A stretch of DNA of 64,000 nt from Streptomyces sp. NRRL F-5135 (lineage in GTDB: Bacteria > Actinomycetota > Actinomycetes > Streptomycetales > Streptomycetaceae). The translations under genes and the position numbers were made by a program. Every line of letters begins with the position of its first letter. Within the stretch, counting starts at the first letter, position 1. A model generated the notes under the pieces. It did no database searches and was not told where the DNA came from. It was given only the letters and a program-made list of their open reading frames with translations. The stretch is from the NCBI RefSeq assembly GCF_000719775.1, contig NZ_JOHR01000026.1, positions 1 to 64,000 on the forward strand, written 5' to 3'. Of this stretch, positions 1 to 8,457 are shown piece by piece.

Positions 1-349
1 GGAGCGGGGTTTCGCTTTCCAGTTCTCCGCTTTCGCGTTTCCCTTTCCGGCGGTTCCGACTCTATCAGATCCTTTCGGGCCTGATTCCCAGTCAGCGGGG
101 GCTCCTTCCGGGCCCTGGGGCCCTTCCGGCGAGTGAGACTCTAGCGGAATGCCCGGCCCCGAAGCTAATCGGAGTGGAGCTGCGTCCCTTCGAACGCGGA
201 TTCCTCATTTCGCGAAGGACGCACGCGAAACAGAGCGACCAGATGTCGCTGCTTCTCGTGTTGGCCCTGCGGAATGGCTGTTCGGGGACCGACCAGGGGT
301 CGGCGCTCACGTCGAACAGCCCGGAGCACATTACGGGCGCATGTCCTGC
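1..349. other. Intergenic, no gene recognised
   Basis: The left edge before the trpS promoter carries several short open frames on both strands. None has a recognisable product, a convincing ribosome binding site or family resemblance; they are shadows typical of high-GC DNA. The stretch probably includes the end of the intergenic region of whatever gene lies to the left. Confidence 0.5.
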
Positions 350-379
350 CTGTCAACTTGGGGCGTCCGGCGCTAGTCT
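350..379 (+). promoter_or_regulatory. Putative promoter of the trpS leader
   Basis: A -35-like CTGTCA at 350-355 and a -10-like TAGTCT at 374-379 are separated by 18 bases. Transcription would begin near 386-387, which is the ATG of the leader peptide, so the leader may be translated from a leaderless mRNA. This is inferred from the boxes alone. Confidence 0.45.
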
Positions 380-386
380 GGGTGCC

Positions 387-428
387 ATGACTTCGCGTAC
401 GTGCGCACTTCTGTGGTGGGCCGCCTGA
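387..428 (+). CDS. Tryptophan leader peptide (13 aa)
   Basis: This short frame reads MTSRTCALLWWAA and has two adjacent TGG tryptophan codons at 414-419 just before its stop at 426-428. Tandem Trp codons embedded in the first of a series of alternative hairpins are the hallmark of ribosome-mediated attenuation. The peptide itself is unlikely to have a function; translating it measures charged tRNA-Trp. No Shine-Dalgarno is visible, which fits translation from a leaderless transcript. It lies 162 bases upstream of the TrpRS gene it appears to control. Confidence 0.85.
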   Translation: MTSRTCALLWWAA

Positions 429-490
429 CGGCGGCCCACCGACACGTATGCGTTCAACGGCCGCCGCCTCGGCGGCCGTTGTTGTTTCTC
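415..490 (+). promoter_or_regulatory. Trp attenuator (alternative hairpins)
   Basis: Segment 1 (415-425) pairs perfectly with segment 2 (430-440), 11 bp, and overlaps the Trp codons. Segment 3 (456-465) pairs perfectly with segment 4 (471-480), 10 bp, and is followed by the T-rich GTTGTTTCTC, giving an intrinsic terminator. Segment 2 GGCGGCC (430-436) is also fully complementary to GGCCGCC in segment 3 (459-465), giving the antiterminator. A ribosome stalled on the Trp codons would mask segment 1, allow 2:3 pairing and let transcription continue into trpS. From memory, S. coelicolor has a published attenuator of this kind on its auxiliary, indolmycin-resistant TrpRS gene. Confidence 0.85.
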
Positions 491-590
491 CCTCCCGGGA
501 GTCCGGCCGCTCGAGGCGGCGGGTCCGAACGGCCGGTCCACGGACCGGAAGGACCAGAAGGACCAGAAGGACCAGGGTGAGGAGACAGTG

Positions 591-1625
591 ATGACGCGGA
601 CGCGGATCTTCAGTGGGGTCAAGCCGACCGGCCATCTGACGCTGGGCAACTATCTCGGCGCCGTGCGGCAGTGGGTCGAGGTGGACCAGCACCGGGCCGA
701 CGCGCTGTTCTGCGTGGTGGACCTGCACGCACTGACCGTCGAACACGATCCGGCCCGGGTGCGCCGGCTCACCAGGCAGGTCGCCACGCTGTTCCTGGCG
801 GCGGGGCTCGATCCGGCGCTGTGCACCGTATTCGTGCAGAGCCATGTGGACGAGCACACGCGGCTCTCGTACCTGCTGGAGTGCACCGGGACGGACGGCG
901 AGCTGCGGCGCATGATCCAGTACAAGGAGAAGAGCGCCCAGGCCCTGGCGGCCGGCGACGGCGTGCGGTTCTCCCTGCTGTCGTACCCCGTGCTGATGGC
1001 CGCGGACATCCTGGCCTACGGCGCGCACGAGGTCCCCGTCGGGGAGGACCAGACCCAGCACGTCGAGCTGACCCGGGACCTCGCCGTACGGTTCAACCGG
1101 CGGTACGGGGACACGTTCACCGTGCCCAGGGCCACCCGGCCGCCGCTGGCCGCGCGGGTGATGGATCTCCAGGACCCCACGTCGAAGATGGGGAAGTCGC
1201 ACGGTGTGTCCGCCGGGACCGTCCATCTGCTGGACGACGCCGATGTGGTGCGCAAGAAGATCATGCGGGCGGTCACCGACACCGGGCGGGACGTCGTGTA
1301 CGACCGGGAGGCCAAACCGGGCGTGACCAACCTGCTGGAGATCCTCGCCGCCTGCGGGGGCCCGAACCGGGCCGGTCTCGGCGAGGCCGCGGATCCTCGG
1401 GAGCTGGCGGGTCCGTACGACTCATACGGCGCGCTGAAGAAGGACACCGCGGACGCCGTCGTCGAGCTGCTGCGTCCGCTGCGCGAGCGCCACGCGGCCC
1501 TGGCCGCCGACCCGGGCCATGTCGACACGGTGCTGCGCGAAGGCGCCGAGCGGGCGCGGGCGACGGCCCGGCCGGTGGTCGACGCGGCGTACGCGGCCAT
1601 CGGGCTGTTGCCGCCCGTCCGCTGA
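591..1625 (+). CDS. trpS: Tryptophanyl-tRNA synthetase (auxiliary, attenuator-controlled)
   Basis: This class Ic aminoacyl-tRNA synthetase charges tRNA-Trp in the cytoplasm. The N-terminus carries the HIGH-like TGHLTLGN signature (residues 13-20) and the middle the KMGKS variant of KMSKS. The length of 344 aa is normal for bacterial TrpRS. I chose ATG 591, preceded by GGTGAGGAG with good spacing; GTG 588 directly before it is possible. The Trp leader and attenuator just upstream indicate induction when charged tRNA-Trp is short. By position and regulation it corresponds to the antibiotic-resistant second TrpRS of S. coelicolor rather than the housekeeping enzyme; that isoform assignment is inference. 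Confidence 0.93.
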   Translation: MTRTRIFSGVKPTGHLTLGNYLGAVRQWVEVDQHRADALFCVVDLHALTVEHDPARVRRLTRQVATLFLAAGLDPALCTVFVQSHVDEHTRLSYLLECTGTDGELRRMIQYKEKSAQALAAGDGVRFSLLSYPVLMAADILAYGAHEVPVGEDQTQHVELTRDLAVRFNRRYGDTFTVPRATRPPLAARVMDLQDPTSKMGKSHGVSAGTVHLLDDADVVRKKIMRAVTDTGRDVVYDREAKPGVTNLLEILAACGGPNRAGLGEAADPRELAGPYDSYGALKKDTADAVVELLRPLRERHAALAADPGHVDTVLREGAERARATARPVVDAAYAAIGLLPPVR

Positions 1626-1637
1626 CACGGCCGTCCG

Positions 1638-1664
1638 GGCCGGCCGGGCACCTGGCGGCCGGCC
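1638..1664. terminator. Hairpin between convergent trpS and proC
   Basis: Perfect 9-bp arms GGCCGGCCG and CGGCCGGCC flank a 9-base loop in the gap between the convergent trpS and proC stop codons. There is no T-run, as is common for Streptomyces terminators. It would serve both strands. Confidence 0.5.
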
Positions 1665-1668
1665 GCGG

Positions 1669-2478
1669 TCAGCCGTTGCCGGTGGCCAGGGCGCGGCTGC
1701 GGTCGCGGGCCGCTTCGATGGCGGCGATGAGGGCGGCTCGTACGCCGTGGTTCTCCAGCTCCCGTACGGCGCTGATGGTCGTGCCGGCCGGGGAGGTCAC
1801 GGCCTCGCGCAGCTTCACCGGGTGCTCGCCGCTGTCGCGCAGCATGACGGCGGCGCCGACGGCGGCCTGGACGATCAGGTCGTGCGCCTGGGCGCGGGGC
1901 AGTCCGAGCAGGATGCCCGCGTCGGTCATGGCCTCGACCAGGAAGTAGAAGTACGCGGGGCCGGAGCCGGAGAGCGCGGTGGCGGCGTCCTGCTGGGACT
2001 CGGGGACCCGCAGGGTCTTGCCCACGCCGCCGAAGATCTCCTCGGCGTGGGCCAGGTGGACGGCGAGGGCGTGGCTGCCGCCCGAGATGACGGACATGCC
2101 CTCGTCGACCAGGACGGGCGTGTTGGGCATGACGCGGACGACGGGGGTGCCGGTGGCGAGCCGTCCCTCGATGAAGGCCGTGGTGATCCCGGCGGCGGCG
2201 CTGATGACCAGGCGGTCGGGGGTGACGTGGGGGGCCAGCTCGTCCAGGAGCCTGCCCATGTCCTGCGGCTTGACGGCGAGGATGAGGATGTCGGCGCGCT
2301 TGGCGGCGTCGGCGTTGGTGACGGACCCGACGCCGTAGCGGTCGCGGAGTTCCGCCGCGCGTTCGTCGCGGCGGGTGGAGACGAGCAGGTCGGCGGAGTG
2401 CCAGCCCGCGCGGATCATGCCACTGAGCAGGGCCTCCCCGATCTTGCCGGTGCCGAGGACTGCGACTGTCTGGGGCAT
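1669..2478 (-). CDS. proC: Pyrroline-5-carboxylate reductase
   Basis: ProC catalyses the last step of proline synthesis, NAD(P)H-dependent reduction of pyrroline-5-carboxylate. The 269-aa protein starts with the Rossmann glycine motif GTGKIGEALLSG and carries the family signature near the C-terminus around TALSGSGPAYFYFLVEAM, which binds substrate. I took the ATG at 2478, preceded by GAGGTGACC; the open frame extends 18 codons further upstream without a better start. It is monocistronic and convergent with trpS. Confidence 0.95.
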   Translation of the reverse strand: MPQTVAVLGTGKIGEALLSGMIRAGWHSADLLVSTRRDERAAELRDRYGVGSVTNADAAKRADILILAVKPQDMGRLLDELAPHVTPDRLVISAAAGITTAFIEGRLATGTPVVRVMPNTPVLVDEGMSVISGGSHALAVHLAHAEEIFGGVGKTLRVPESQQDAATALSGSGPAYFYFLVEAMTDAGILLGLPRAQAHDLIVQAAVGAAVMLRDSGEHPVKLREAVTSPAGTTISAVRELENHGVRAALIAAIEAARDRSRALATGNG

Positions 2479-2671
2479 TTCGGGGTCACCTCGTCGGTGG
2501 GATGGGGCGGGCGGCTGTCGTCCGTATCCCATCCTCGCACCGGGGGCGGGTGACGGGCCGAGGTGTCCGCAGGGCGGTACGCGATACGGCGGGGTGCTCG
2601 TGGGCGGCGGGCGCGCGGGCGCGCGGGTGGCGGGCGCGCTCTGCGGGGCGCCCGCCCCGCGGTGCCGCTTT

Positions 2672-3583
2672 CTACGCCGTACGGCGGCGGAGCGTCGCCG
2701 CGCCCAGGGCGAGGACGAGGACGGCGCAGCCCGCCACGACCAGCGCGTCGCGGACGAAGGCGCCGGTGACGTCCGCGTGGCGCAGGACCTCGTTCATCCC
2801 GTCGACGGCGTACGACATGGGCAGGGCGTCGGAGACCGCCTCCAGGACGGGGTGCATGGCGGAACGCGGCGTGAACAGGCCGCACAGCAGCAGCTGCGGG
2901 AAGATCACCGCCGGCATGAACTGCACCGCCTGGAACTCGGACGAGGCGAAGGCCGAGACGAACAGGCCGAGGGCCGTCCCCAGCAGGGCGTCGAGCAGCG
3001 CGACCAGCAGGAGCAGCCACGGCGATCCGATGACCTCCAGGCCGAGGACCCAGGTCGCCAGAGCGGTGGCGAGGGCGGACTGGACGACGGCGATCAGGCC
3101 GAACGCGAGGGCGTAGCCGCCGATCAGGTCGGCCTTGCCGAGCGGCATGGCGAGGAGGCGTTCCAGGGTGCCCGAGGTGCGTTCGCGCAGGGTGGCGATC
3201 GAGGTCACCAGGAACATCGTGATCAGCGGGAAGATGCCGAGCAGTGAGGCGCCGATGGAGTCGAAGGTCCGGGGGTTCGCGTCGAACACGTACCTCAGCA
3301 GGAACAGCATCACGCAGGGGACGAGGATCATCAGCGCGATGGAGCGCGGGTCGTGGCGCAGCTGACGCAGGACGCGGGTGGCCGTGGCGAGGGTGCGGGC
3401 GCCGGTGAACGGGGAGGGGGGCGTGCTCGGGGGCGGGGGCGCGGCGGCGGGATCGGGAGCGGCCGGGGCATCCGCCTGGGCCGTGGCCGGTGCGCGGGTG
3501 GCGGGCACGGGTGTGCCGTCGGTGGCCGTACGGCCGGTGTGCGTCGGTCCGGTGGGTTCCGGGGGCGTGGGTCCGGTGGTCAT
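2672..3583 (-). CDS. ABC-2 type transporter permease
   Basis: This 303-aa membrane subunit has a roughly 65-residue Pro/Ala/Thr-rich cytoplasmic N-terminus followed by about six membrane segments in the ABC-2 arrangement, with the conserved ERTSGTLERLLAMP stretch that couples to the ATPase. With the adjacent nucleotide-binding protein it should form an exporter of drugs, lipids or other small molecules; the substrate cannot be read from sequence. Its ATG overlaps the ATPase stop codon (ATGA at 3580-3583), so the two are translationally coupled. Confidence 0.88.
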   Translation of the reverse strand: MTTGPTPPEPTGPTHTGRTATDGTPVPATRAPATAQADAPAAPDPAAAPPPPSTPPSPFTGARTLATATRVLRQLRHDPRSIALMILVPCVMLFLLRYVFDANPRTFDSIGASLLGIFPLITMFLVTSIATLRERTSGTLERLLAMPLGKADLIGGYALAFGLIAVVQSALATALATWVLGLEVIGSPWLLLLVALLDALLGTALGLFVSAFASSEFQAVQFMPAVIFPQLLLCGLFTPRSAMHPVLEAVSDALPMSYAVDGMNEVLRHADVTGAFVRDALVVAGCAVLVLALGAATLRRRTA

Positions 3584-4347
3584 CGGGTGCTCCCCTGGAG
3601 GGCGGCGGCCTCGTCGACGAGGTGGAGGAAGGCCGCTTCGACGGTTTCCGTGTGCGTACGGGCGCGGAGGGCGTCCGGGGTGTCGTCGGCGAGGAGTTCG
3701 CCCTCGCGCATGAGGAGGAGCCGGTGGCACCGTTCGGCCTCGTCCATGACATGGGAGGAGACGAGGATCGTCGTGCCGCGTTCGGCCGCGATGCGGTGGA
3801 AGAGCTCCCACAGGTCGCGGCGGAGTACGGGGTCGAGCCCGACGGTCGGTTCGTCCAGGACCAGCAGTTCGGGCGCGCCGAGCAGCGCGACGGCGAGGGA
3901 GACCCTGCTGCGCTGACCGCCGGAGAGCCGCCCGGCGAGCGCGTCGGCGTGGGGAGTGAGGTCGACGTCGGCGATGGCGCGGACGACGGCGTCGCGGCGG
4001 GCGGAGCGGCGAGCGCGACCGGGGTCGAGCACGGCGGCGAAATAGTCCAGGTTCTGCCGGACGGTGAGGTCGTCGTAGACGGAGGGGGCCTGGGTGACAT
4101 AGCCGATCCGGGCACGCAGCGCGGCGTGGCCCGCGGGCCGGCCGAGGACGTCGAGGGTGCCGGTGACCTTGGCCTGGGTGCCGACGACGGCCCGCATGAG
4201 GGTCGACTTGCCGCAACCGGAGGGGCCGAGAAGTCCGGTGATCCGGCCGGGCGGTACGGCGAAGTCGAGTCCCCGCAGAACCGTTCGGTCGGCACGCCGC
4301 ACGGTGAGGCCCCGGGCTCGGACGGCAGCCTCGGAGTAATTCATCAT
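3580..4347 (-). CDS. ABC transporter ATP-binding protein
   Basis: This 255-aa nucleotide-binding subunit energises the neighbouring ABC-2 permease. It shows Walker A GPSGCGKST, a Q-loop at TQAPSVYDDL, the ABC signature LSGGQRSR, Walker B LLVLDEPTVGLD and the switch histidine in VSSHVMDE. Two ATG codons stand in tandem at the start (4347 and 4344). A perfect palindrome overlaps this start, suggesting repression at this point, but no regulator gene is adjacent. Confidence 0.93.
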   Translation of the reverse strand: MMNYSEAAVRARGLTVRRADRTVLRGLDFAVPPGRITGLLGPSGCGKSTLMRAVVGTQAKVTGTLDVLGRPAGHAALRARIGYVTQAPSVYDDLTVRQNLDYFAAVLDPGRARRSARRDAVVRAIADVDLTPHADALAGRLSGGQRSRVSLAVALLGAPELLVLDEPTVGLDPVLRRDLWELFHRIAAERGTTILVSSHVMDEAERCHRLLLMREGELLADDTPDALRARTHTETVEAAFLHLVDEAAALQGSTR

Positions 4348-4356
4348 GTGATGAAT
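4339..4356. promoter_or_regulatory. Palindromic operator candidate at ABC operon start
   Basis: ATTCATCA and TGATGAAT are perfect 8-bp inverted arms with a 2-bp centre, covering the start codon of the ABC ATPase. An AT-rich symmetric site in such GC-rich DNA is unlikely by chance and resembles a binding site for a dimeric TetR- or GntR-type repressor. The protein that binds is unknown. Confidence 0.5.
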
Positions 4357-4531
4357 AATGGGCGTGGGTGACCGTCGTCGTCAAGGGACGTGCCCCCGTC
4401 CGCATCCGTCGCGCCCCCGTCGCGCCCCCCGTCGCGCCCGCCTCGGGCCCGGGGGCGGTCGGCCCCCGGGCGGCGGTCCCCTGGCTCGCCGGCAGGGCGG
4501 CAACGGGTCCGGAGGCGGTGGGTGCGGTGCC

Positions 4532-5149
4532 CTACACGCGCCCGTGCTGCTCGGCGTCGGGTCTCCCGGTCGCCGCCGCGCGGTGGCCCCGGCGGCGTTC
4601 GTGCCGGGTCAGGGCGGTCGCGTATTCGCGGCGGCGCAGGCCCTCGCCGGGGGCCTCGGTCAGGGAACGGAGGAAGTACGCGAGCAGCGAGCCGATGAAG
4701 CCGACCGTCCTGACGCCGCGCAGGGCCTCCTCGCGGACCGGGTCGGCCGGGCGGCGCCGGAAGCCGTCCCAGGTGCTCTGGAAGGCGATGGCGCCGCACA
4801 CCGCGAACACCACCACGACGAGCGCGTGCACGAAGAACCCCACCGCCGCGCTGCGCAGGCCCTCGTAGGCGAAGCGGAGGAGGAGGCAGGCGGCGACCGT
4901 GGCGGCCAGCGCGCCCGCGGAGACGCCGGCACGCCGGACCGCGTAGCCACGGTCGTGGCCGACCCAGGTCGTACCGAAGAAACGGAGGCCCTCGGGCTCC
5001 GGGCCACCGACGCGGCGCCGGCCCCGCTGGTCCTCGCCGTCCTGGCGAGGCCGGGTGCCATGAACGCCTCGGCCGTACTGTCCGCGACCGCCGGTACCGA
5101 CGGCGGGCGCGGACACGGGCTTCCCTTGCTGCACGAGATGATCGCTCAT
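4532..5149 (-). CDS. Conserved membrane protein of unknown function
   Basis: This 205-aa protein has a polar, Gly/Arg-rich N-terminal 75 residues followed by two clear hydrophobic helices (around AGALAATVAACLLLRF and FFVHALVVVVFAVCGAIAF) and a third weaker one (VGFIGSLLAYFL). I took ATG 5149 because the frame upstream has no membrane-protein character and the DNA there is intergenic. I do not recognise a family. It is separated from the ABC operon by about 180 bases in which I see no gene. Confidence 0.7.
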   Translation of the reverse strand: MSDHLVQQGKPVSAPAVGTGGRGQYGRGVHGTRPRQDGEDQRGRRRVGGPEPEGLRFFGTTWVGHDRGYAVRRAGVSAGALAATVAACLLLRFAYEGLRSAAVGFFVHALVVVVFAVCGAIAFQSTWDGFRRRPADPVREEALRGVRTVGFIGSLLAYFLRSLTEAPGEGLRRREYATALTRHERRRGHRAAATGRPDAEQHGRV

Positions 5150-5259
5150 GCGGCGATTATCCCCATATGTGCCCGCGACCCTCGTCTGTCCGCCCGAACG
5201 GCCGGACCGGTGGACACGGCGGACACGGCGGACGCGAGGGCCGCGAGGGCCGCGAGAGA

Positions 5260-5598
5260 TCAGGAGCAGCGCACCGCCACGTAGCCGTTGCTGCCCGTCA
5301 GCACGTACGCGTCCGAGACGTACTGCCCATTGGCGATGTTGTCCCAGATGTCGGTGGTCCCGTACGGGCCCGAGACCCGCTCCCCCGGCTTCTGGCAATT
5401 GATCGGGACGGTGGCCCCGTACGGCAACACCTTGACGAGCCGGTAGTTCGTGCCCGGACCGCTCCTGACGTTCAGCCGGTAGCCCGGGGCCACGGGGTAG
5501 CGCGTGGCCGCCACCGCGACCTCGGCCATCTCCGTCGCCTCGGCCGCCGTGTCCCCCGCCGTGTCCCCCGCCACGCTCTCAACTTCTTCGACCGACAT
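5260..5598 (-). CDS. Bacterial SH3 domain protein
   Basis: This 112-aa protein has an acidic/Ala-rich N-terminal third followed by an SH3_3-type fold: RLNVRSGPGTNYRLV and GATVPINCQ are typical, with W at TDIWDNI and a C-terminal AVRCS. Such domains usually bind cell-wall peptides. No signal peptide is evident from the chosen ATG 5598 (preceded by GGGAGGGGACC), which is odd for a wall-binding domain. It is divergent from the Ser/Thr kinase gene. Confidence 0.8.
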   Translation of the reverse strand: MSVEEVESVAGDTAGDTAAEATEMAEVAVAATRYPVAPGYRLNVRSGPGTNYRLVKVLPYGATVPINCQKPGERVSGPYGTTDIWDNIANGQYVSDAYVLTGSNGYVAVRCS

Positions 5599-5751
5599 AC
5601 GGTCCCCTCCCCCAGTGAAGGTGCGCCATCGAAGGTGCGCACTCCGCGCCGCGCAGGCTAGCAAGCCATGGCTGGATGACACGCACCATCGATTAGGCTC
5701 CGTGCGTCGCGCTCGCGCACGAAAACGCGCACGAATAAACGGGGGTGGGCG

Positions 5752-8256
5752 ATGCCACCACTGCGCAACACCGGGTCGGCCCCGGAAGCGGAGCATCCGG
5801 ACTACGCGGGCCGCTACCCGCTCGAGGGCGTCCTGGGCGCGGGCGGAATGGGTGTGGTCCATCTGGCCACGTCCGACTCGGGGTTGCGGCTGGCCGTCAA
5901 GGTCGTACACGCGAACCACGCCTCGGACCCCGAGTTCAGGGCCCGGTTCCGGCAGGAGATCACGGCCGCGCGGCGGGTGAGCGGGGCCTTCACCGCGCCT
6001 GTCGTGGATGCCGATCCGGACGCCGAACGTCCCTGGATGGCCACGCTGTTCATCGACGGCCCCACCCTCTCCGACCGGGTGAGGCGCACGGGCCCGCTGG
6101 GGACCGGGGAGTTGGTCAGGCTCGGCGCCGGGCTGGCCGAGGGGCTGCGGGACATCCACCGCGCCGGCGTCGTGCACCGCGATCTCAAGCCCGGCAACGT
6201 CCTGTTGGCGGCGGACGGCCCGAAGGTCATCGACTTCGGGATCTCCCGGCCCGCCGACAGTGACCTGCGGACGGAGACGGGCAAGCTGATCGGCACACCG
6301 CCGTTCATGGCACCCGAGCAGTTCCAGCGGCCGCGTGAAGTCGGACCGGCCGCCGATGTGTTCGCGATGGGCGCCGTGCTGGTGCACGCGGCGACCGGGC
6401 GGGGACCGTTCGACTCGGACAGCCCGTACATCGTGGCGTACCAGGTCGTGCACGACGAACCGGATCTGGCGGGCGTCCCCGACCAGCTCCTGCCGCTGGT
6501 CTCGCGCTGCCTGGCGAAGGAGCCCGCCGACCGGCCGACGCCGGACGAGGTGATGACCGCGCTGCGCACGGGGCACGGGCACGCACCGGAGGCGGCTCCC
6601 CTGGACAGGACCGGCGTCGAAGAGGCCGGCCGGACGGGGGCGGCGCGGGGCGGCGCGACCCCGCTCGTGCCCGCGCAGCGCCGGCCGGAGGAGGCGACGG
6701 CCGGTGATCCGGCCCCGGCCACGCACCCCAGCGCGCCGGAAGGCCACGGGACCGACGGGGACGTTGAGCCGACTGCGGGCGGTGGGGCCGCCGGAAGTGG
6801 TGGGACCGCCGGAAGTGGTGGGGCCGCCAGGGTTGGTGGGGCCGCCGAAGGTGGTGGGACCGCCGGGAACGGTGGAACCGCCGGGAACGGTGGGGGCGCC
6901 TCGGCCGACCGCCCGTCTCCGCTTCGTCCCCGTCCCGCTCTCCGTCCCGCCCTCCGCCTGTCCCGCCGCACGAGCCGCCTGGTCGCCGCCGGTGCCGTGG
7001 TCGCGACCCTGGCCGTGGCCGGCTTCGTCGGGGTGCGCGTCCTGGGCGACGGCTCCGACGGCACAGCCGCCCGTGACACGTCACGTGGCCGTGCGGAGGG
7101 GGCGTTCCGGCCCTGGCACACCACCCTCCACTCCGGTACGGGCGGGAACCGCATGCCCGTCTGCTCCACCGGAGTCACCGGCTCCGGTGACTCCGATGGT
7201 GGCTCGGACGGGGATCCGGGCGTCTACTGCTCCGCCCCCGGCCTCACCGCCGCCCGGCTCGACCCGGCCGACGGCGCCGTCGACTGGTCCGTACGGGACA
7301 GCCGTACCACCAGCGACGCCGACGGGGCAGCCGCGCCGGTCCTCTGCGGCGGGCTGCTGCACGTCCTCACCTCCGGCGGCACCCGGCTGGAGGCGCTCGA
7401 CCCCACCTCGGGCGAGCGGCGCTGGGGGATCGGCCTCTCTTCGTACGCCGGGATTCAGCACACGGGCGACACGGTGCTGCTCCTCACGTACGACGGTCTG
7501 GTGCGCGCTCTCGACGGTGCCACGGGCGAGGAGCGGTGGGCCGAGCGGCGCGGTGGCCCCGGCGCGATGTGGACGGCCGCACCGGAGGGGCCGCTGTTCG
7601 CGGTGACGCCGGCGCCCGACGGCTCGACCACCGAGGTCAGCGCCGTGGACCCGGCGAACGGCGCCCTGCTGTGGGAGAAGCGGCCGGCCGGCAATCTGCG
7701 CCCGGCCGGATCCTCCGGCCGGGCCCTGTTCCTGCTGGCGGACGACACGGACGGCATCACCGAGGCCGTCGTACGGGTCGACACGGCGAGCCGTACCGTA
7801 CGACGGGTCACGCTGACCGCACCGGTCGACCAGGCCCAGGCCACCGTGGGCGACGACGGAACGGTGTACGTCATCGGCTACGCCGGCTCGCTCCTCGCCG
7901 TCGGCATGGAGGACGGTGGCGGGCCGGCCGAGGACGGACCGGGAGGTGCCAGGCAGGACGACGACGGGCAGGGCGCCGCCGAGCGCTGGCGGCTGGAGAC
8001 GTCCGTCACGCGGGCCTCGCGACCGACCGTCGCCGGTGGGCACCTCTTCCTGAGCGGGGGCGACGGGCGGCTGCTCGCCGTGTCCACGGAACGCGGGGTG
8101 CTGGTGGGGCAGACAGAGCCCCGGATGAGCGAGGGGAAATACACCCTCTCGGGGACCCTGCCCGCACCGGTCACCGACCCGTCGGGCAGGGTCTTCGCCA
8201 CCGCGCCCGACGGTTCCGTCTTCGCCGTTCCCGGCCGGGATCCGGCGCGCTGGTGA
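5752..8256 (+). CDS. Ser/Thr protein kinase with PQQ-repeat sensor
   Basis: This 834-aa receptor kinase has a Hanks-type domain at residues 21-275: glycine loop GAGGMG (29-34), ATP-binding lysine Lys50, catalytic HRDLKPGN with Asp144, DFG at 161-163 and APE at 187-189. A Gly/Ala/Thr-rich linker with GGT/GGA repeats follows, then one membrane helix (around VAAGAVVATLAVAGFVG), and a C-terminal part of about 400 residues with PQQ/WD40-like repeats (TSGERRWGIGL, ATGEERWAERR, ANGALLWEKR) that should form an extracellular beta-propeller. It probably senses an external ligand and phosphorylates cytoplasmic targets. ATG 5752 follows a GGGGGTGGGC purine tract. Confidence 0.92.
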   Translation: MPPLRNTGSAPEAEHPDYAGRYPLEGVLGAGGMGVVHLATSDSGLRLAVKVVHANHASDPEFRARFRQEITAARRVSGAFTAPVVDADPDAERPWMATLFIDGPTLSDRVRRTGPLGTGELVRLGAGLAEGLRDIHRAGVVHRDLKPGNVLLAADGPKVIDFGISRPADSDLRTETGKLIGTPPFMAPEQFQRPREVGPAADVFAMGAVLVHAATGRGPFDSDSPYIVAYQVVHDEPDLAGVPDQLLPLVSRCLAKEPADRPTPDEVMTALRTGHGHAPEAAPLDRTGVEEAGRTGAARGGATPLVPAQRRPEEATAGDPAPATHPSAPEGHGTDGDVEPTAGGGAAGSGGTAGSGGAARVGGAAEGGGTAGNGGTAGNGGGASADRPSPLRPRPALRPALRLSRRTSRLVAAGAVVATLAVAGFVGVRVLGDGSDGTAARDTSRGRAEGAFRPWHTTLHSGTGGNRMPVCSTGVTGSGDSDGGSDGDPGVYCSAPGLTAARLDPADGAVDWSVRDSRTTSDADGAAAPVLCGGLLHVLTSGGTRLEALDPTSGERRWGIGLSSYAGIQHTGDTVLLLTYDGLVRALDGATGEERWAERRGGPGAMWTAAPEGPLFAVTPAPDGSTTEVSAVDPANGALLWEKRPAGNLRPAGSSGRALFLLADDTDGITEAVVRVDTASRTVRRVTLTAPVDQAQATVGDDGTVYVIGYAGSLLAVGMEDGGGPAEDGPGGARQDDDGQGAAERWRLETSVTRASRPTVAGGHLFLSGGDGRLLAVSTERGVLVGQTEPRMSEGKYTLSGTLPAPVTDPSGRVFATAPDGSVFAVPGRDPARW

Positions 8257-8363
8257 GCTGCCGGTGAGACGGTGATCTGGTGCGTTGGTGAGGCGGGAGC
8301 CGACCGGGCCGTGGGCCGTGGGCATGGGCGTTGGGGCGGCGGCCCACGGCCGGCCGTGGATTG

Positions 8364-8380
8364 AGCCCTCGGGGCTTTTT
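8364..8380 (+). terminator. Intrinsic terminator after the kinase gene
   Basis: AGCCC and GGGCT form a short hairpin with a 3-base loop followed by TTTT, about 110 bases after the kinase stop. It is one of the few classical T-tailed terminators in the window. Confidence 0.6.
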
Positions 8381-8457
8381 GAAAGCCCGGAGCCCATGGT
8401 CTCGGCCCCGGCGCCGGCGGCCCCGATCGGCCGCCCGCCCGGCCCCGGTCCGCGGCC

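Noticed and set aside
4368..4868. Plus-strand open frame after the ABC palindrome that could encode a divergent regulator
   Set aside because: Its translation is Arg/Pro/Ala-rich without any HTH and overlaps the membrane-protein gene on the other strand.
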